From assembly GCF_027938815.1 (NCBI RefSeq), contig NZ_CP115913.1, forward strand, positions 4,684,001 to 4,748,000: a DNA stretch of 64,000 bases, given 5' to 3'. A program made the translations under genes and the position numbers. This DNA comes from Oceanirhabdus sp. W0125-5 (GTDB taxonomy: Bacteria > Bacillota > Clostridia > Clostridiales > Clostridiaceae). Positions 34,337 through 44,216 of the stretch are shown here, one piece after another (positions within the stretch are counted from its first letter, which is position 1; every line of letters starts with the position of its first letter). Under the pieces are notes generated by a model, which was given only the letters and a program-made list of their open reading frames with translations, was not told the origin of the DNA and did no database searches.

Positions 34337-35131
34337 TTAACCCCCTGCACTCGTATATTTTTTCAATACTACTTTCCAGAAAAAAGAACTCAAAATAAAA
34401 AATATTAAAATACTACCAAAAGTAATAAGAAGTTTTATGTCTATTCTATTCAAGAGAATCTGTGCCGGAAAATAAACGAATATAGCTATTGGCAAAAAAC
34501 TTGTAAACATTATTTTAAGATACTTTGTATATATCTCTAATGGATATTCGGAAAACTTCAAATAAGCTTCCATTATCCCTCTCACTCCACCATCCGCTAC
34601 AGTAAGTATTATTATACTGCAATGTAAAATATCTAAAGCCGCACTTAATAAAAGCCCAAAGATAATACATACTATAAAAAGTCCAACTTGCCAAAAGGTT
34701 ATAGTTAATGAGAGTTTCACTATTGAATATATTATTAGGATTACACCTACTAATAAAGTTCCTACTCCATCAAGGCTAAAAGAAGAAGCCAATAATAGTG
34801 CCATAGGTGGAAATGGTCTTAAGAGATATCTATCAAATTCTCCTCTTCTAATTAATCCAATGAATTGAGTCTTGGCAGTACCAAAGAGTGTATTTCGAAG
34901 TCCAACTGTAGTAAGAAGCACTCCTTGAAAAAGAATTATCTGTTGTAAACTCCATCCTGGAAATCCTTTTGTTTGAGTAAAAAATAAATATTGTATCAGT
35001 GGTCCTGTTAATGTGAATAATAAAGTAATTATCATCCCTGTAAAAAAATTAAATCTATATTGCATACTTCGTGATATATTGAGGCCGCTATTCCATATAA
35101 ATACATCAAGTAAACTCATAACTTTTTTCAT
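34337..35131 (-). CDS. ABC-2 permease (DUF990/ABC2_membrane_6 family)
   Basis: About 264 residues with six membrane segments. RRGEFDRYLLRPFPPMALLLASS is the conserved cytoplasmic loop of this permease family. ATG 35131 has GGAGG 6 nt upstream, replacing a longer frame. It forms a heterodimeric membrane pair with the next permease. Confidence 0.87.
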   Translation of the reverse strand: MKKVMSLLDVFIWNSGLNISRSMQYRFNFFTGMIITLLFTLTGPLIQYLFFTQTKGFPGWSLQQIILFQGVLLTTVGLRNTLFGTAKTQFIGLIRRGEFDRYLLRPFPPMALLLASSFSLDGVGTLLVGVILIIYSIVKLSLTITFWQVGLFIVCIIFGLLLSAALDILHCSIIILTVADGGVRGIMEAYLKFSEYPLEIYTKYLKIMFTSFLPIAIFVYFPAQILLNRIDIKLLITFGSILIFFILSSFFWKVVLKKYTSAGG

Positions 35132-35133
35132 AA

Positions 35134-35937
35134 TTAACCTCCAACTGCACAATAATTTTTGATTACTTTATTGTACAAAAACTTGCCTAGAATAAATAAT
35201 ACTACACTCCAAAGCAGTTGAATAAAGAGTATCTTATAAAATATAAATGTACCTTGTGCTTTTTCTAAATTTAAAAAGAATTGTATTGGCCAATAATAAA
35301 CATACTTAAAAGGCAGTATATCCAATACAGCATTAGCCCAGTTAGGTAGAAAATCTAATGGTATAAAAGCTCCTCCAGCAAAATTAAACAGGAAACCTTT
35401 CAACCTTATAATAGAGTTATTGTTTTTAATGTAAAATGCAGTTAATCCGATTATATAATTTGTAAGAAATGCTATTGTGAATCCTCCTATATTGAGAATG
35501 ATAAATTTGAAAACAGAATGAAAAGTAATAAAGGTTGGAAATATTATTAATGAATAAACTAAAAATGGTAGCAAAAATTGAATTAAAATAGCCGGAATTT
35601 TAAGACCTAATCCTTGTCCAAGTTCTATTTTCATTATTCCTACTGGTTTTAATAAATCAATACTTAAGTTACCATTTCGTATTCTTCCGGATATTCTTGA
35701 ATCTGCATAGGAATGAACACAAGTATTAACAAAAGTTACAGCAGCAAAATACCATACCATCTGTTCTAATGAATATCCTTTAATACTTTGAGAATTATTA
35801 TAGGCATAAATACTCCTAAATAAGGGAAGATATATCAACACAACTGCTGAATTTACAAAGAACATTATGAAGAATGCCCTTTTGTGTTGAAATAATACCT
35901 TTAAATTTAGCTTGATATACTCAAACAGTATTTTCAT
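35134..35937 (-). CDS. ABC-2 permease, partner subunit
   Basis: 267 residues, about six membrane segments. SGRIRNGNLSIDLLKPVGIMKIE corresponds to the LLRP loop of the sister permease, and the two share the same fold with low identity. First gene of the operon; RBS AAAGGAG. The stop codon lies 2 nt before the start of the sister permease, within its RBS region, so translation is coupled. Confidence 0.87.
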   Translation of the reverse strand: MKILFEYIKLNLKVLFQHKRAFFIMFFVNSAVVLIYLPLFRSIYAYNNSQSIKGYSLEQMVWYFAAVTFVNTCVHSYADSRISGRIRNGNLSIDLLKPVGIMKIELGQGLGLKIPAILIQFLLPFLVYSLIIFPTFITFHSVFKFIILNIGGFTIAFLTNYIIGLTAFYIKNNNSIIRLKGFLFNFAGGAFIPLDFLPNWANAVLDILPFKYVYYWPIQFFLNLEKAQGTFIFYKILFIQLLWSVVLFILGKFLYNKVIKNYCAVGG

Positions 35938-36237
35938 TCAATTCTCCTTTCAATTTTATGGTAAGCCACAAAAGTATTTATAGTTAAATTTCAGATATAA
36001 TATATAGTGTCAGAGTGATTCTATCGGCAGTATATATTGTATCTGATTTAATTTAACTTACTTTTTTTGCTTAGCATTTTAATTATTTTTCCGCGGAATT
36101 TTATTATATAACACCACTCCATAAATTGTAAGTCTAGAAAAAATTTTATTTTTATGGTATAATATAATAGAAGGATTTTGTATTAAACATCAATATTCTT
36201 AATGAATATCTAAAATAGAAATCGAAATATAATAAAC
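35938..36237. other. Intergenic region with a long inverted repeat
   Basis: No gene seen. Arms 35991-36006 and 36031-36046 pair over 15 of 16 positions (TCAGATATAATATATA / TATATATTGTATCTGA) around a less AT-rich 24-nt loop. Located upstream of the ABC-2 exporter operon, it may be an operator or a structured leader. Confidence 0.5.
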
Positions 36238-36271
36238 AAACTCAAGTAATTCCTAAGAATTACTTGAGTTT
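36238..36271 (-). terminator. Terminator of the PQ-loop gene
   Basis: 15-bp perfect arms AAACTCAAGTAATTC / GAATTACTTGAGTTT, loop CTAA. Confidence 0.9.
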
Positions 36272-36278
36272 TAATTTA

Positions 36279-36554
36279 CTACATCTCTAATTTTCTCTTA
36301 TTCTGCTCCAAAATCTTCTTATTTCTAAAATATAACCCCGTATCTATTGAGACCATTATAAAGTTCAACATATACAAGAATATAACATTATCATACGAGT
36401 TAGAAAACTTATGTAATATTCCAAAAATATAACCTAACAATAATACAAATAAAAAAGCTACACTTTTACCTTCGATTGATTTAGAGGTATATGATTTGTA
36501 AATAGATAAAGGCCATGCTGCACCAAAGCATATCAACATTAACGTTTCAAACAT
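36279..36554 (-). CDS. PQ-loop/SemiSWEET-like small membrane protein
   Basis: 91 residues, three membrane helices. The first repeat helix ends AAWPLSIYKSYTSKSIEGKS, a W-P variant of the PQ-loop motif (P-x-Q/L...S-x-S-x-G). Three-helix SemiSWEET proteins dimerise and move sugars or other small molecules across the membrane. Single gene with its own terminator; the substrate is unknown. Confidence 0.75.
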   Translation of the reverse strand: MFETLMLICFGAAWPLSIYKSYTSKSIEGKSVAFLFVLLLGYIFGILHKFSNSYDNVIFLYMLNFIMVSIDTGLYFRNKKILEQNKRKLEM

Positions 36555-36641
36555 AATAAAGTCATCTCCTATTGATAAATTTCAATTCCAATTATACTCT
36601 TATATTACAATTGTTTCAATGCTCTAAATATTAAAAATAAA

Positions 36642-36665
36642 AAGGTAGCAGATACCTACTACCTT
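36642..36665 (-). terminator. Short terminator of the lipoprotein gene
   Basis: AAGGTAG (36642-36648) / CTACCTT (36659-36665), just after the minus-strand lipoprotein. Confidence 0.5.
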
Positions 36666-36678
36666 AGGGCATTAAATA

Positions 36679-37791
36679 TTATTTTATCTTAATTATTCTA
36701 ACTTCTTCAGTCATATCATCAAAACGCATTTCATAATACTCTCCATCTGGTCCTGTGAATGTTATAACATCCTGAGACCAATCTGCTGGGAAGTTACTTC
36801 TAACTGTAACTATGGAATTACTTATCTTATCACTTAAATGTGTAATTACCGGTTCAGCACCCATTTCCGTAGCAGTAAGTATTTTTACATTTGTAATAGT
36901 TCCAAATACTGCGAAGTTATAGTATGTCCAAGGGCCTTCTTGATATACAAGATTTATTCTCTCAACAGACTCAAGCTTATCAACATTTATTCCTTTGTAA
37001 TCACCAAATACAACAGCTCTATAGTCATTATAGTTTATTGTATCTTCTAGAATATCTTCACTAGTAAAAGTGATTTGCTTATTATCTTGCTCGTTTGACT
37101 CATCATCTCCATTAGAGCTTGATTTGTCATCACCTTTTGTGGAAGGGGTATTATCTTCAATTACTGCTATTTCATTACCATTATTATCAACAGCAACACG
37201 ATTTACATAATATCCATTATCCCCTTCGATTCTTTTCTCAACAAGTAAGTATCCTTTATACTTCCCATCTTTGATAACTTCAACTAATAATCCATCTGTA
37301 ATAAATTTTTCAGTATCAGTAATAAAATCATACATATGTATTGCATTAGTAGTTGCCCATACAGGTGTCTCAAAATAAACCTTAGTCTTGTCCAGAGAAC
37401 TCATTGGATCTAATATATCTGCAATCAACTTAGTCATGTCTCCATCTTGCTTTGACTCTACCAACAGCTTATCTGAACCATCTGAATAAGTTGCATAAAG
37501 CTGATATTTTTTATACTCACCAGCCTGCTTAATTCTTGTTTCAAGCTCATAATTACTATCAAATCCAGTACTTTTTTCAGTTGTTTTTTCTGTTTCACTA
37601 TTAGATTCTTTTGAATCCTGTGATTCTTCTTTTGCTTCTTGTGTCTTATCCTCTGAGTTGTTAGCTTGTCCACCTGCTTGACTATTTTCTTTTTTTGTTC
37701 CATTAGAGTTATTCTCCTTATCAGCTGTTCCACAGGCAGATAGCGATAAAGTCATAGCTAAGATTACTAATAAACTGATTATCTTTTTCAT
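36679..37791 (-). CDS. Lipoprotein of unknown function
   Basis: 370 residues. The signal peptide and lipobox LSAC sit within the first 20 residues (KKIISLLVILAMTLSLSAC). A Ser/Glu/Lys/Asn-rich linker (about 25-75) leads to a beta-rich domain; a second low-complexity stretch (about 215-235) separates it from a second beta domain. No catalytic motif recognised. RBS AAGGAGG. It stands alone. Confidence 0.75.
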   Translation of the reverse strand: MKKIISLLVILAMTLSLSACGTADKENNSNGTKKENSQAGGQANNSEDKTQEAKEESQDSKESNSETEKTTEKSTGFDSNYELETRIKQAGEYKKYQLYATYSDGSDKLLVESKQDGDMTKLIADILDPMSSLDKTKVYFETPVWATTNAIHMYDFITDTEKFITDGLLVEVIKDGKYKGYLLVEKRIEGDNGYYVNRVAVDNNGNEIAVIEDNTPSTKGDDKSSSNGDDESNEQDNKQITFTSEDILEDTINYNDYRAVVFGDYKGINVDKLESVERINLVYQEGPWTYYNFAVFGTITNVKILTATEMGAEPVITHLSDKISNSIVTVRSNFPADWSQDVITFTGPDGEYYEMRFDDMTEEVRIIKIK

Positions 37792-38281
37792 ATTTCCTCC
37801 TTAAACTTTTATTGTAAAAAACTTATATTATTTAATCACAAAGTATACAACCCATAATTTTACATGATATGGTTAAATATCCTTTTTAATCATATTCTAT
37901 CTAAATTTATATGTCAATTAATACTTTAATTAGACTTATCTTTTTTTAACTTGTGAATGTAAACTATATTTACCATATGTTTTATGATATAATAATTAAG
38001 CTTCTTGATAATCTCACAACTTACAATTTATTGATACTACCCCAAATACTTGCTTTTATCCACATTTCAGTAATTTCTTTTAAGTAAATTGTGAATAACT
38101 TATATTTTCAAGTTAATAATTGTGGATATTTTCAGAATATTCAGCGTATCCAAGCGTGATAAATGTCTACATGGTAAAATTCAACTAATAAGATTGAAAA
38201 TGTAATATTGTTCATAAGTGTTAGTCTATTGATAATTCTTAGTTTGAAAGGATTTTTTCAAAGTTCTTATATATTATACTG
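37792..38281. other. Long intergenic region with DnaA-box cluster
   Basis: No gene seen in about 490 bp. Two exact DnaA boxes of the form TTATNCACA lie at 38056-38064 (plus) and 38090-38098 (minus), and a one-mismatch box at 38121-38129 (minus). The sequence is otherwise very AT-rich. No dnaA, dnaN or rep gene is nearby, so this is not an obvious chromosome or plasmid origin. Confidence 0.5.
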
Positions 38282-38333
38282 ACATAAAAACAGACATGTT
38301 TACCTTAAGTGATAAACATGTCTGTTTTTATGT
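38282..38333 (-). terminator. Terminator of the opp operon
   Basis: 21-bp perfect arms (38282-38302, 38313-38333; core AACAGACATGTTTA), 10-nt loop. Confidence 0.92.
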
Positions 38334-38346
38334 TACAGTAATCAAT

Positions 38347-39336
38347 TTATACTAAATGACAAGCCACAAAATGCCCCTTATCAACTTCTCTATATCCCGG
38401 TATCTGCTCAGTACAAACTTCCTTTGCATAAGGGCATCTTGTATGAAACCTGCATCCAAATGGAACATTTGATGGACTTGGTATAATTCCTTTTAACCTG
38501 ATCCTCTCCCTTTTAATACTAGGATGTGAAACAGGGATAGATGACAATAATGCTTTAGTATATGGATGTTGCGGATTTGTGTATATTTCTTCTGAATCAC
38601 CTTTTTCTACTATAACCCCTAAATACATAACATGTATCTCATCACAAAAAAATCTCACAACATTCAGGTTATGAGAAATGAATAGATAAGTAAGATTAAA
38701 CTTATCCTTCAAATCCAGCATTAAATTTAAAATCTGTGATTGTATCGATACATCCAGTGCAGCTGTAGGTTCATCACACACAATAAACTTTGGATTTAAT
38801 GATAATGCCCTTCCTATCCCTATCCTCTGTCTCTGTCCTCCACTAAATTCATGAGGATATCTATTAATATAAGAGGAATCTAATCCACACAACTCTAAAA
38901 TTTCTTTAGCTTTATCTAAAGCCTCTTTTCCTTGTACGATGTTATGATTTTTCAATCCTTCTGTCAATATTGCTCCTACATTCATACGAGGATCTAAGGA
39001 AGCATATGGATCTTGAAATATTATCTGCATGTCTCTTCTTAAACTTAACATCTGATCTCTTGATATTTTTATTTTATTCTCAACATCAAAGATTATCTTA
39101 TCTTCAAATTTAACTGTTCCTCCATTAGGTTCTAAAAGATTTAATATAGTTCTTCCTGTAGTAGATTTACCACAGCCTGATTCACCAACAAGTCCCATGA
39201 TTTTACCTCTAGTTAATTTAAAAGAAACATCATCAACTGATTTAATATAACCACCTGTTCTAAAAAAAACTCCCTTTTTAATGGGAAAATATTTTTTTAA
39301 GTTCTTTACTTCTAACAAATAATCTTTATCCTTCAT
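38347..39336 (-). CDS. oppF: Oligopeptide ABC transporter ATP-binding protein OppF/DppF
   Basis: 329 residues. Walker A GESGCGKST, signature FSGGQRQRIGIGRAL, Walker B FIVCDEPTAALD. The C-terminal oligo_HPY extension carries the cysteine motif (CRFHTRCPYAKEVC) that often binds an Fe-S cluster in OppD/F. Last gene of oppABCDF, 3 nt after oppD. Confidence 0.93.
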   Translation of the reverse strand: MKDKDYLLEVKNLKKYFPIKKGVFFRTGGYIKSVDDVSFKLTRGKIMGLVGESGCGKSTTGRTILNLLEPNGGTVKFEDKIIFDVENKIKISRDQMLSLRRDMQIIFQDPYASLDPRMNVGAILTEGLKNHNIVQGKEALDKAKEILELCGLDSSYINRYPHEFSGGQRQRIGIGRALSLNPKFIVCDEPTAALDVSIQSQILNLMLDLKDKFNLTYLFISHNLNVVRFFCDEIHVMYLGVIVEKGDSEEIYTNPQHPYTKALLSSIPVSHPSIKRERIRLKGIIPSPSNVPFGCRFHTRCPYAKEVCTEQIPGYREVDKGHFVACHLV

Positions 39337-39339
39337 AAA

Positions 39340-40311
39340 CTATACCTCATTCTCTCTATATAACCAGCATCTTACCTTATGATTTTCTCTTAGCCCTACT
39401 AACTCAGGTGTTTTTAGCTTGCACATTTCCTTACATTTTTCACATCTTGGATTAAATGCACACCCTCTAGGCATATTATATGGACTGGGAACCATTCCTT
39501 GAATTGAAAATAACCTTCCACCATGATTAATGTTATCTGTTCTTGATAGCATAAGCCCTTTTGAATATGGATGAAGTGGGTTGTCAAAAAAATTATTAAC
39601 ATAAGCTTCTTCAACTATTTTGCCACCGTACATAACCACAACTCTATCTGCAATTTCAGCTATAACATCCAAATCATGTGTTATAAAGATAATTGCCATT
39701 TTCATTTTTTTGCTTATATCCTTTAATACTTCTATAATCTCTGCCTGTATAGTAACATCTAAAGCAGTTGTAGGCTCATCTGCTATCAATATTTGGGGAC
39801 TACATGCAAGAGCCATTGCTATCACAACTCTCTGCCTCATACCACCGCTTAACTCATGAGGATATCGTTTTAAGCACTTTTCTGAATCTGGTATCTGCAC
39901 TAAATTCAAAAGTTCTATGACTCTTTCTCTTACAACTTTCCCCTTTACTTTTTCATGAATTTTAATTACCTCACTAATCTGTTCCTCTATTGTAAAAACA
40001 GGATTCAATGCTGTCATAGGTTCCTGATATATCATTGCAATCTTATTTCCTCTTATTTTGCACATTTCTTTTTCAGAAAGCTTTAATAAATCTGTTCCTT
40101 CAAATATTATTTCTCCCCCTTCAATAATCCCTTCTGGTTTTGGAACTAATCCCATAATAGAAAGAGAAGTTACACTTTTCCCGCACCCTGATTCACCTAC
40201 AAGTCCTAATATCTCCCCTTCTCTTAAGGAAAAAGATACATTTCTTACTGTTCTTACTTTTCCCCTTGAAGTATTAAAACTAGTTTTTAAATTCTTTACT
40301 TCTAATAACAT
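39340..40311 (-). CDS. oppD: Oligopeptide ABC transporter ATP-binding protein OppD/DppD
   Basis: 323 residues. Walker A GESGCGKSV, signature LSGGMRQRVVIAMAL, Walker B ILIADEPTTALD, C-terminal CAFNPRCEKCKEMC oligo_HPY cysteines. It heterodimerises with OppF to power import. Gap of 9 nt after oppC. Confidence 0.93.
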   Translation of the reverse strand: MLLEVKNLKTSFNTSRGKVRTVRNVSFSLREGEILGLVGESGCGKSVTSLSIMGLVPKPEGIIEGGEIIFEGTDLLKLSEKEMCKIRGNKIAMIYQEPMTALNPVFTIEEQISEVIKIHEKVKGKVVRERVIELLNLVQIPDSEKCLKRYPHELSGGMRQRVVIAMALACSPQILIADEPTTALDVTIQAEIIEVLKDISKKMKMAIIFITHDLDVIAEIADRVVVMYGGKIVEEAYVNNFFDNPLHPYSKGLMLSRTDNINHGGRLFSIQGMVPSPYNMPRGCAFNPRCEKCKEMCKLKTPELVGLRENHKVRCWLYRENEV

Positions 40312-40320
40312 AAACTCCTC

Positions 40321-41214
40321 CTATACCTTTTCTTTAGGGTCTAATGCATCTCTAAGACCATCACCTAAGAAATTTATTGATAATACTGTAAGGAAAATCA
40401 TTAATCCTGGCGGTATCCATAACCACCATTCATATCTCAATGTATTCATACTTTGAGCTGATGTAAGCATATTACCCCAGCTTGGCTGTGGTGGTCTAAC
40501 CCCCATCCCCAAAAAACTCAAAGCTGATTCTGTAAGGATTGAGTTTGCAATAGATAGTGTAGCAGATACTAAAATAGGTGATAGTATATTAGGAATAATA
40601 TGTTTTAATATTATCTGAAAATTATTCATTCCTAGTGCTTTAGAAGCTTCAATAAACTCCCTCTCCTTTAAGGCTAAGACTTCACCTCTAACAATTCTGG
40701 CTATACTTGTCCAAGATAGCATAGCTATTATGATAATTAAGTTCCATATACTTGGACCTATTACAGCTGCAATTGTAACTGCTATCATAAAGAAAGGAAA
40801 ACACATTATTATATCAACTACTCTCATAATAATACTGTCTACTATTCCACCATAATATCCAGCTAGAGCACCCAATACTGTTCCAATAAAAACCTGCAAT
40901 AATGTAGCAACAATTCCTACTACTAACGAAACTCTTCCTCCATAAATAAGTCTTGTAAATACATCTCTTCCAATTTCGTCAGTTCCCAAAATATGTTCAG
41001 AACTTGGCTCAACACTAATACTATATAAATCCAAGTCATCAATTTTATAATTAGTTAATAAAGGAGCAAAGAGTGCAAATAGAACTAAAATTGTCAATAC
41101 TACTGCTCCTAAAATAGCTAATTTATTTTTTCTAAATTTCATAAATGCTAATCTACCCATAGATAAAGGTTTATTATCTTGATTATTAGTACACATAATA
41201 CTGTTCAAAATCAT
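40321..41214 (-). CDS. oppC: Oligopeptide ABC transporter permease OppC
   Basis: 297 residues; an N-terminal OppC_N segment (FRKNKLAILGAVVLTILVLFALF), then five further helices with the EAA-like loop EASKALGMNNFQIILKHIIPN that docks the ATPases. AAAGGAGAG precedes ATG. 21 nt after oppB. Confidence 0.93.
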   Translation of the reverse strand: MILNSIMCTNNQDNKPLSMGRLAFMKFRKNKLAILGAVVLTILVLFALFAPLLTNYKIDDLDLYSISVEPSSEHILGTDEIGRDVFTRLIYGGRVSLVVGIVATLLQVFIGTVLGALAGYYGGIVDSIIMRVVDIIMCFPFFMIAVTIAAVIGPSIWNLIIIIAMLSWTSIARIVRGEVLALKEREFIEASKALGMNNFQIILKHIIPNILSPILVSATLSIANSILTESALSFLGMGVRPPQPSWGNMLTSAQSMNTLRYEWWLWIPPGLMIFLTVLSINFLGDGLRDALDPKEKV

Positions 41215-41235
41215 TTCTCTCCTTTATAACTTTCT

Positions 41236-42198
41236 CTATTTATATCTTATTCTAGGGTCTACTACAGCATATAAAATATCTGCCAGTAAATTAGATAATA
41301 ATATTATCACTGCTATTATCATTAACAACCCCATTAAAAGTGGATAATCTCTATGTAATAATGCTTCATAATTTAACCTTCCTATACCAGGCCAAACAAA
41401 TATAGTTTCTGTAAGTAAAGCCCCTGAAAATAAAAATGGAATCTGCAAACACAATATTGTTATTAACGGAATTAGAGCATTTTTAAACCCGTGCTTCCAA
41501 ATTGCTTTTCTTAAAGTTAATCCTTTTCCTCTAGCAGTTCTCATATAATCTTTATTTAGTTCCTCCAACATAGATGACCTGGTGTATCTCATAAAGGAAG
41601 CCATCTGCAAAAATGCAAGAACAATTCCTGGAAGTATTATATGTCTTCCAATATCAAGGATTTTAGCAGTTCCTTGATAATGCTCACCTATAGTTTGCAT
41701 TCCTGAAACAGGAAAGATTTTAATATCAAAGGCTAACCATTTTATAAGGAGTAATCCAAAGAAAAAGGCTGGAATTGATATTCCTATAAGAGAAATAATA
41801 GTTGTAATATAATCAAAAATTGAATTTTTCTTTGTTGCCGATATTACCCCTGAAGGTATAGCTATTAACATACTTACGATTAAAGAAAAGGAAGATAGTA
41901 AAATGGTATTTCCCATTCTTGAGTTAATAACCTCTATAACAGGAGCTCCATAATAAATAGAATATCCTAAGTCTCCTTTAACAGCTCTACAAATCCATTT
42001 TATATACTTAACATGAATAGGGTCATAATATCCAACCTTCCTGAGCATTTCCTCTAATACCTCTTTAGGTACAGAGGGGTCTATCATTGTGGAATAGGGG
42101 TTTCCAGACTGCATATGTACAAGAGTAAATATAATAATTGAAACTCCAAAAAGAACCCCTATAGCAACTAATAATCTTCTAACAATAAACTTAAACAT
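41236..42198 (-). CDS. oppB: Oligopeptide ABC transporter permease OppB
   Basis: 320 residues, six membrane segments. MFKFIVRRLLVAIGVLFGVSIIIF is the standard OppB opening; the EAA loop reads RTARGKGLTLRKAIWKHGFKNA. 76 nt after oppA, with a hairpin in the gap (42242-42270) that may lower permease expression relative to the binding protein. Confidence 0.93.
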   Translation of the reverse strand: MFKFIVRRLLVAIGVLFGVSIIIFTLVHMQSGNPYSTMIDPSVPKEVLEEMLRKVGYYDPIHVKYIKWICRAVKGDLGYSIYYGAPVIEVINSRMGNTILLSSFSLIVSMLIAIPSGVISATKKNSIFDYITTIISLIGISIPAFFFGLLLIKWLAFDIKIFPVSGMQTIGEHYQGTAKILDIGRHIILPGIVLAFLQMASFMRYTRSSMLEELNKDYMRTARGKGLTLRKAIWKHGFKNALIPLITILCLQIPFLFSGALLTETIFVWPGIGRLNYEALLHRDYPLLMGLLMIIAVIILLSNLLADILYAVVDPRIRYK

Positions 42199-42241
42199 AA
42201 TTTCACCTCATAAATTTCATAAAACCTTGGTTTCAAATTGG

Positions 42242-42270
42242 AAAAAGGTGATATTACATATCACCTTTTT
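42242..42270 (-). terminator. Hairpin between oppA and oppB
   Basis: 13-bp arms AAAAAGGTGATAT / ATATCACCTTTTT with a 3-nt loop; probably a leaky terminator that sets the OppA to permease ratio. Confidence 0.8.
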
Positions 42271-42274
42271 ATTG

Positions 42275-43990
42275 CTATTCTTCTATATACCAATTTTCCA
42301 CATCTAAGAAGTTTCCGAAAGTAACAGGATTAAAATTCTTCAGATTAGGATTATATGCTTTCACGATGTTTTGGCAATATAAATATACCCATGGAAGTTC
42401 TTTATTCATAAGAATACCAAACTCTTCATAAATCTTTTTACGTTCATTCATGTCTAGTGTAGAAAGTCCTTCTTCCATCAATTTATCAGCTTCTTCATTT
42501 CTAAATGCTGATATATTCCATCCATAATCACCTTTTTTATCTGAAGCTGCAGTAGAGTGCCAGTATGGTTTTGGATCTGGATCAGAACCTAAGTTATTAC
42601 CCATAAGATATAAATCAAACTCATGATTTCCAACTACTTGATCCATTAAAGTACCAAATTCAAGACTTTCAAGCTCAACCTCTACCCCAATATCCTTTAA
42701 ACTCTTTTGAATAATTGGTGCACTTAGTTCTCTTGTTTTATTTCCTGTTGGATATTTTAATACAACCTTGAAGTCTTCATTGTTATCATTCTCAACAATT
42801 CCGTCTCCGTCTCTATCTTCCCAACCTGCTTCTTTAAGTAATTCTTTTGCTTTATCAATACTAAAATTGTAAGTATTTAATAACTTTTCATCTGGATAAG
42901 CCCAACTTGATGGTAATATAGTGGTATTTACCACACTTCCATTACCTTCTAATAATTTATCTACCATTAATTTTCTATCGATTGCATACATAAACGCTTG
43001 TCTAACATTGTTATCCTTAAAGATTTCTTTTCTTAAATTGAATCCCATGTACTGGAACATGCTGTTAGGATATGCTGTAACTTTTAAATTTTCTTTTTCA
43101 AGATTTTCAATATCTCTTTTCTTCATTGTAGATATATCTGCAATATCTATTGTTCCATTTACTAATTCAGCTTGTGCTGTTTCTTGATTGCTTACTTTGA
43201 AGATAAACTTTTTAGTTTTAGCTTTTTCTCCATGGTAATCATCAAATCTTTCTAGTTCAGCGTATTGTCCTGGTTCAAAAGCAATAAGTTTATATGGTCC
43301 TGAACCAACAGGATTATTTAATAACTCTTTATTCTCTTTCCACTCAGCAACAGGCACCTTTTCCCAAACATGTTTTGCTATTATACCCATTGTACCAATA
43401 TTATTAAGTGCTGGAGAATATACTTCTTCAAATTCAATCATTATAGTATTCTCATCAATTACTTGTATACCCTCAATTTTTTCACTTTTTCCTTCGTGAT
43501 ATGCCTTTGTACCTTTTATCTTTTCAACATCTCCATATCTTGAACCAGCATAATCTTTATGTGCTATACTTGTAAATGTGAAAGCAATATCATCTGCTGT
43601 TACTTTCTCTCCATCATGCCATTTTGCATCTTTTCTTAATTTAAAGGTTATTGATAAGTTATCATCAGAAACTTCATATTCTTCTGCCAGATCAGATATT
43701 AGATTTAAATTTTTATCAAACTTAAGTAACGATGAATATGTAAGAGCAATTACAGCATCGTCATATGTAGTATCAGTTAGAATTGGACTGAATACTCCTG
43801 TAGGAGAACTCCAAAGTGCATATATTATCTTATCCTTTATTTTTTTCTCCTGATCTTCCTTTTGAGAAACCTCAGTATTTCCTTTACTATTGTTTTTAGC
43901 CTTATCATTATTAGTTCCGCACCCTGCTAAAAATATAGTAGGAATCATCAACATTGTTAATCCAAGTGCCATTAATCTTTTACCGATCAC
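42275..43990 (-). CDS. oppA: Oligopeptide-binding lipoprotein OppA/DppA family
   Basis: About 571 residues. A lipoprotein signal peptide ends at LAGC (C24). It belongs to SBP family 5: WHDGEKVTADDIAFTFTS and VRQAFMYAIDRKLMV are typical conserved blocks. It captures peptides or related solutes and delivers them to OppBCDF. The start is GTG 43990 with AGAGG 8 nt upstream; a further GTG at 43999 lies inside the RBS. The exact ligand class is not deducible. Confidence 0.92.
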   Translation of the reverse strand: MIGKRLMALGLTMLMIPTIFLAGCGTNNDKAKNNSKGNTEVSQKEDQEKKIKDKIIYALWSSPTGVFSPILTDTTYDDAVIALTYSSLLKFDKNLNLISDLAEEYEVSDDNLSITFKLRKDAKWHDGEKVTADDIAFTFTSIAHKDYAGSRYGDVEKIKGTKAYHEGKSEKIEGIQVIDENTIMIEFEEVYSPALNNIGTMGIIAKHVWEKVPVAEWKENKELLNNPVGSGPYKLIAFEPGQYAELERFDDYHGEKAKTKKFIFKVSNQETAQAELVNGTIDIADISTMKKRDIENLEKENLKVTAYPNSMFQYMGFNLRKEIFKDNNVRQAFMYAIDRKLMVDKLLEGNGSVVNTTILPSSWAYPDEKLLNTYNFSIDKAKELLKEAGWEDRDGDGIVENDNNEDFKVVLKYPTGNKTRELSAPIIQKSLKDIGVEVELESLEFGTLMDQVVGNHEFDLYLMGNNLGSDPDPKPYWHSTAASDKKGDYGWNISAFRNEEADKLMEEGLSTLDMNERKKIYEEFGILMNKELPWVYLYCQNIVKAYNPNLKNFNPVTFGNFLDVENWYIEE

Positions 43991-44164
43991 GACAAACACC
44001 TCTTTTTCTAATTTTTTAATAATTTAATATAATTTAGTATTAAATATATTTTTTTCATGCATTGATCAACCCTGCATATCGTACTCAATTTTTAATATAA
44101 TGTCAATTAATATTATATTTTTCTATAGACCTCATTCCACTTATTTTATTTTCGAATAATAAAA

Positions 44165-44194
44165 AACTGATTATAAACATTGCTATAATCAGTT
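44165..44194 (-). terminator. Terminator of the GNAT gene
   Basis: 11-bp arms AACTGATTATA / TATAATCAGTT followed on the minus strand by a T run. Confidence 0.85.
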
Positions 44195-44216
44195 CAATAC
44201 TAAATATATTTCTTTA

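Noticed and set aside
36007..36030. SigD-type promoter (GCCGATAG on the minus strand)
   Set aside because: The upstream TAAA lies 18 bp away rather than the usual 15-16, and the downstream genes are not motility genes.
37792..38281. Chromosomal replication origin
   Set aside because: DnaA boxes are present, but there are no dnaA, dnaN, gyrase, parAB or rep genes and no evident iterated boxes beyond three.
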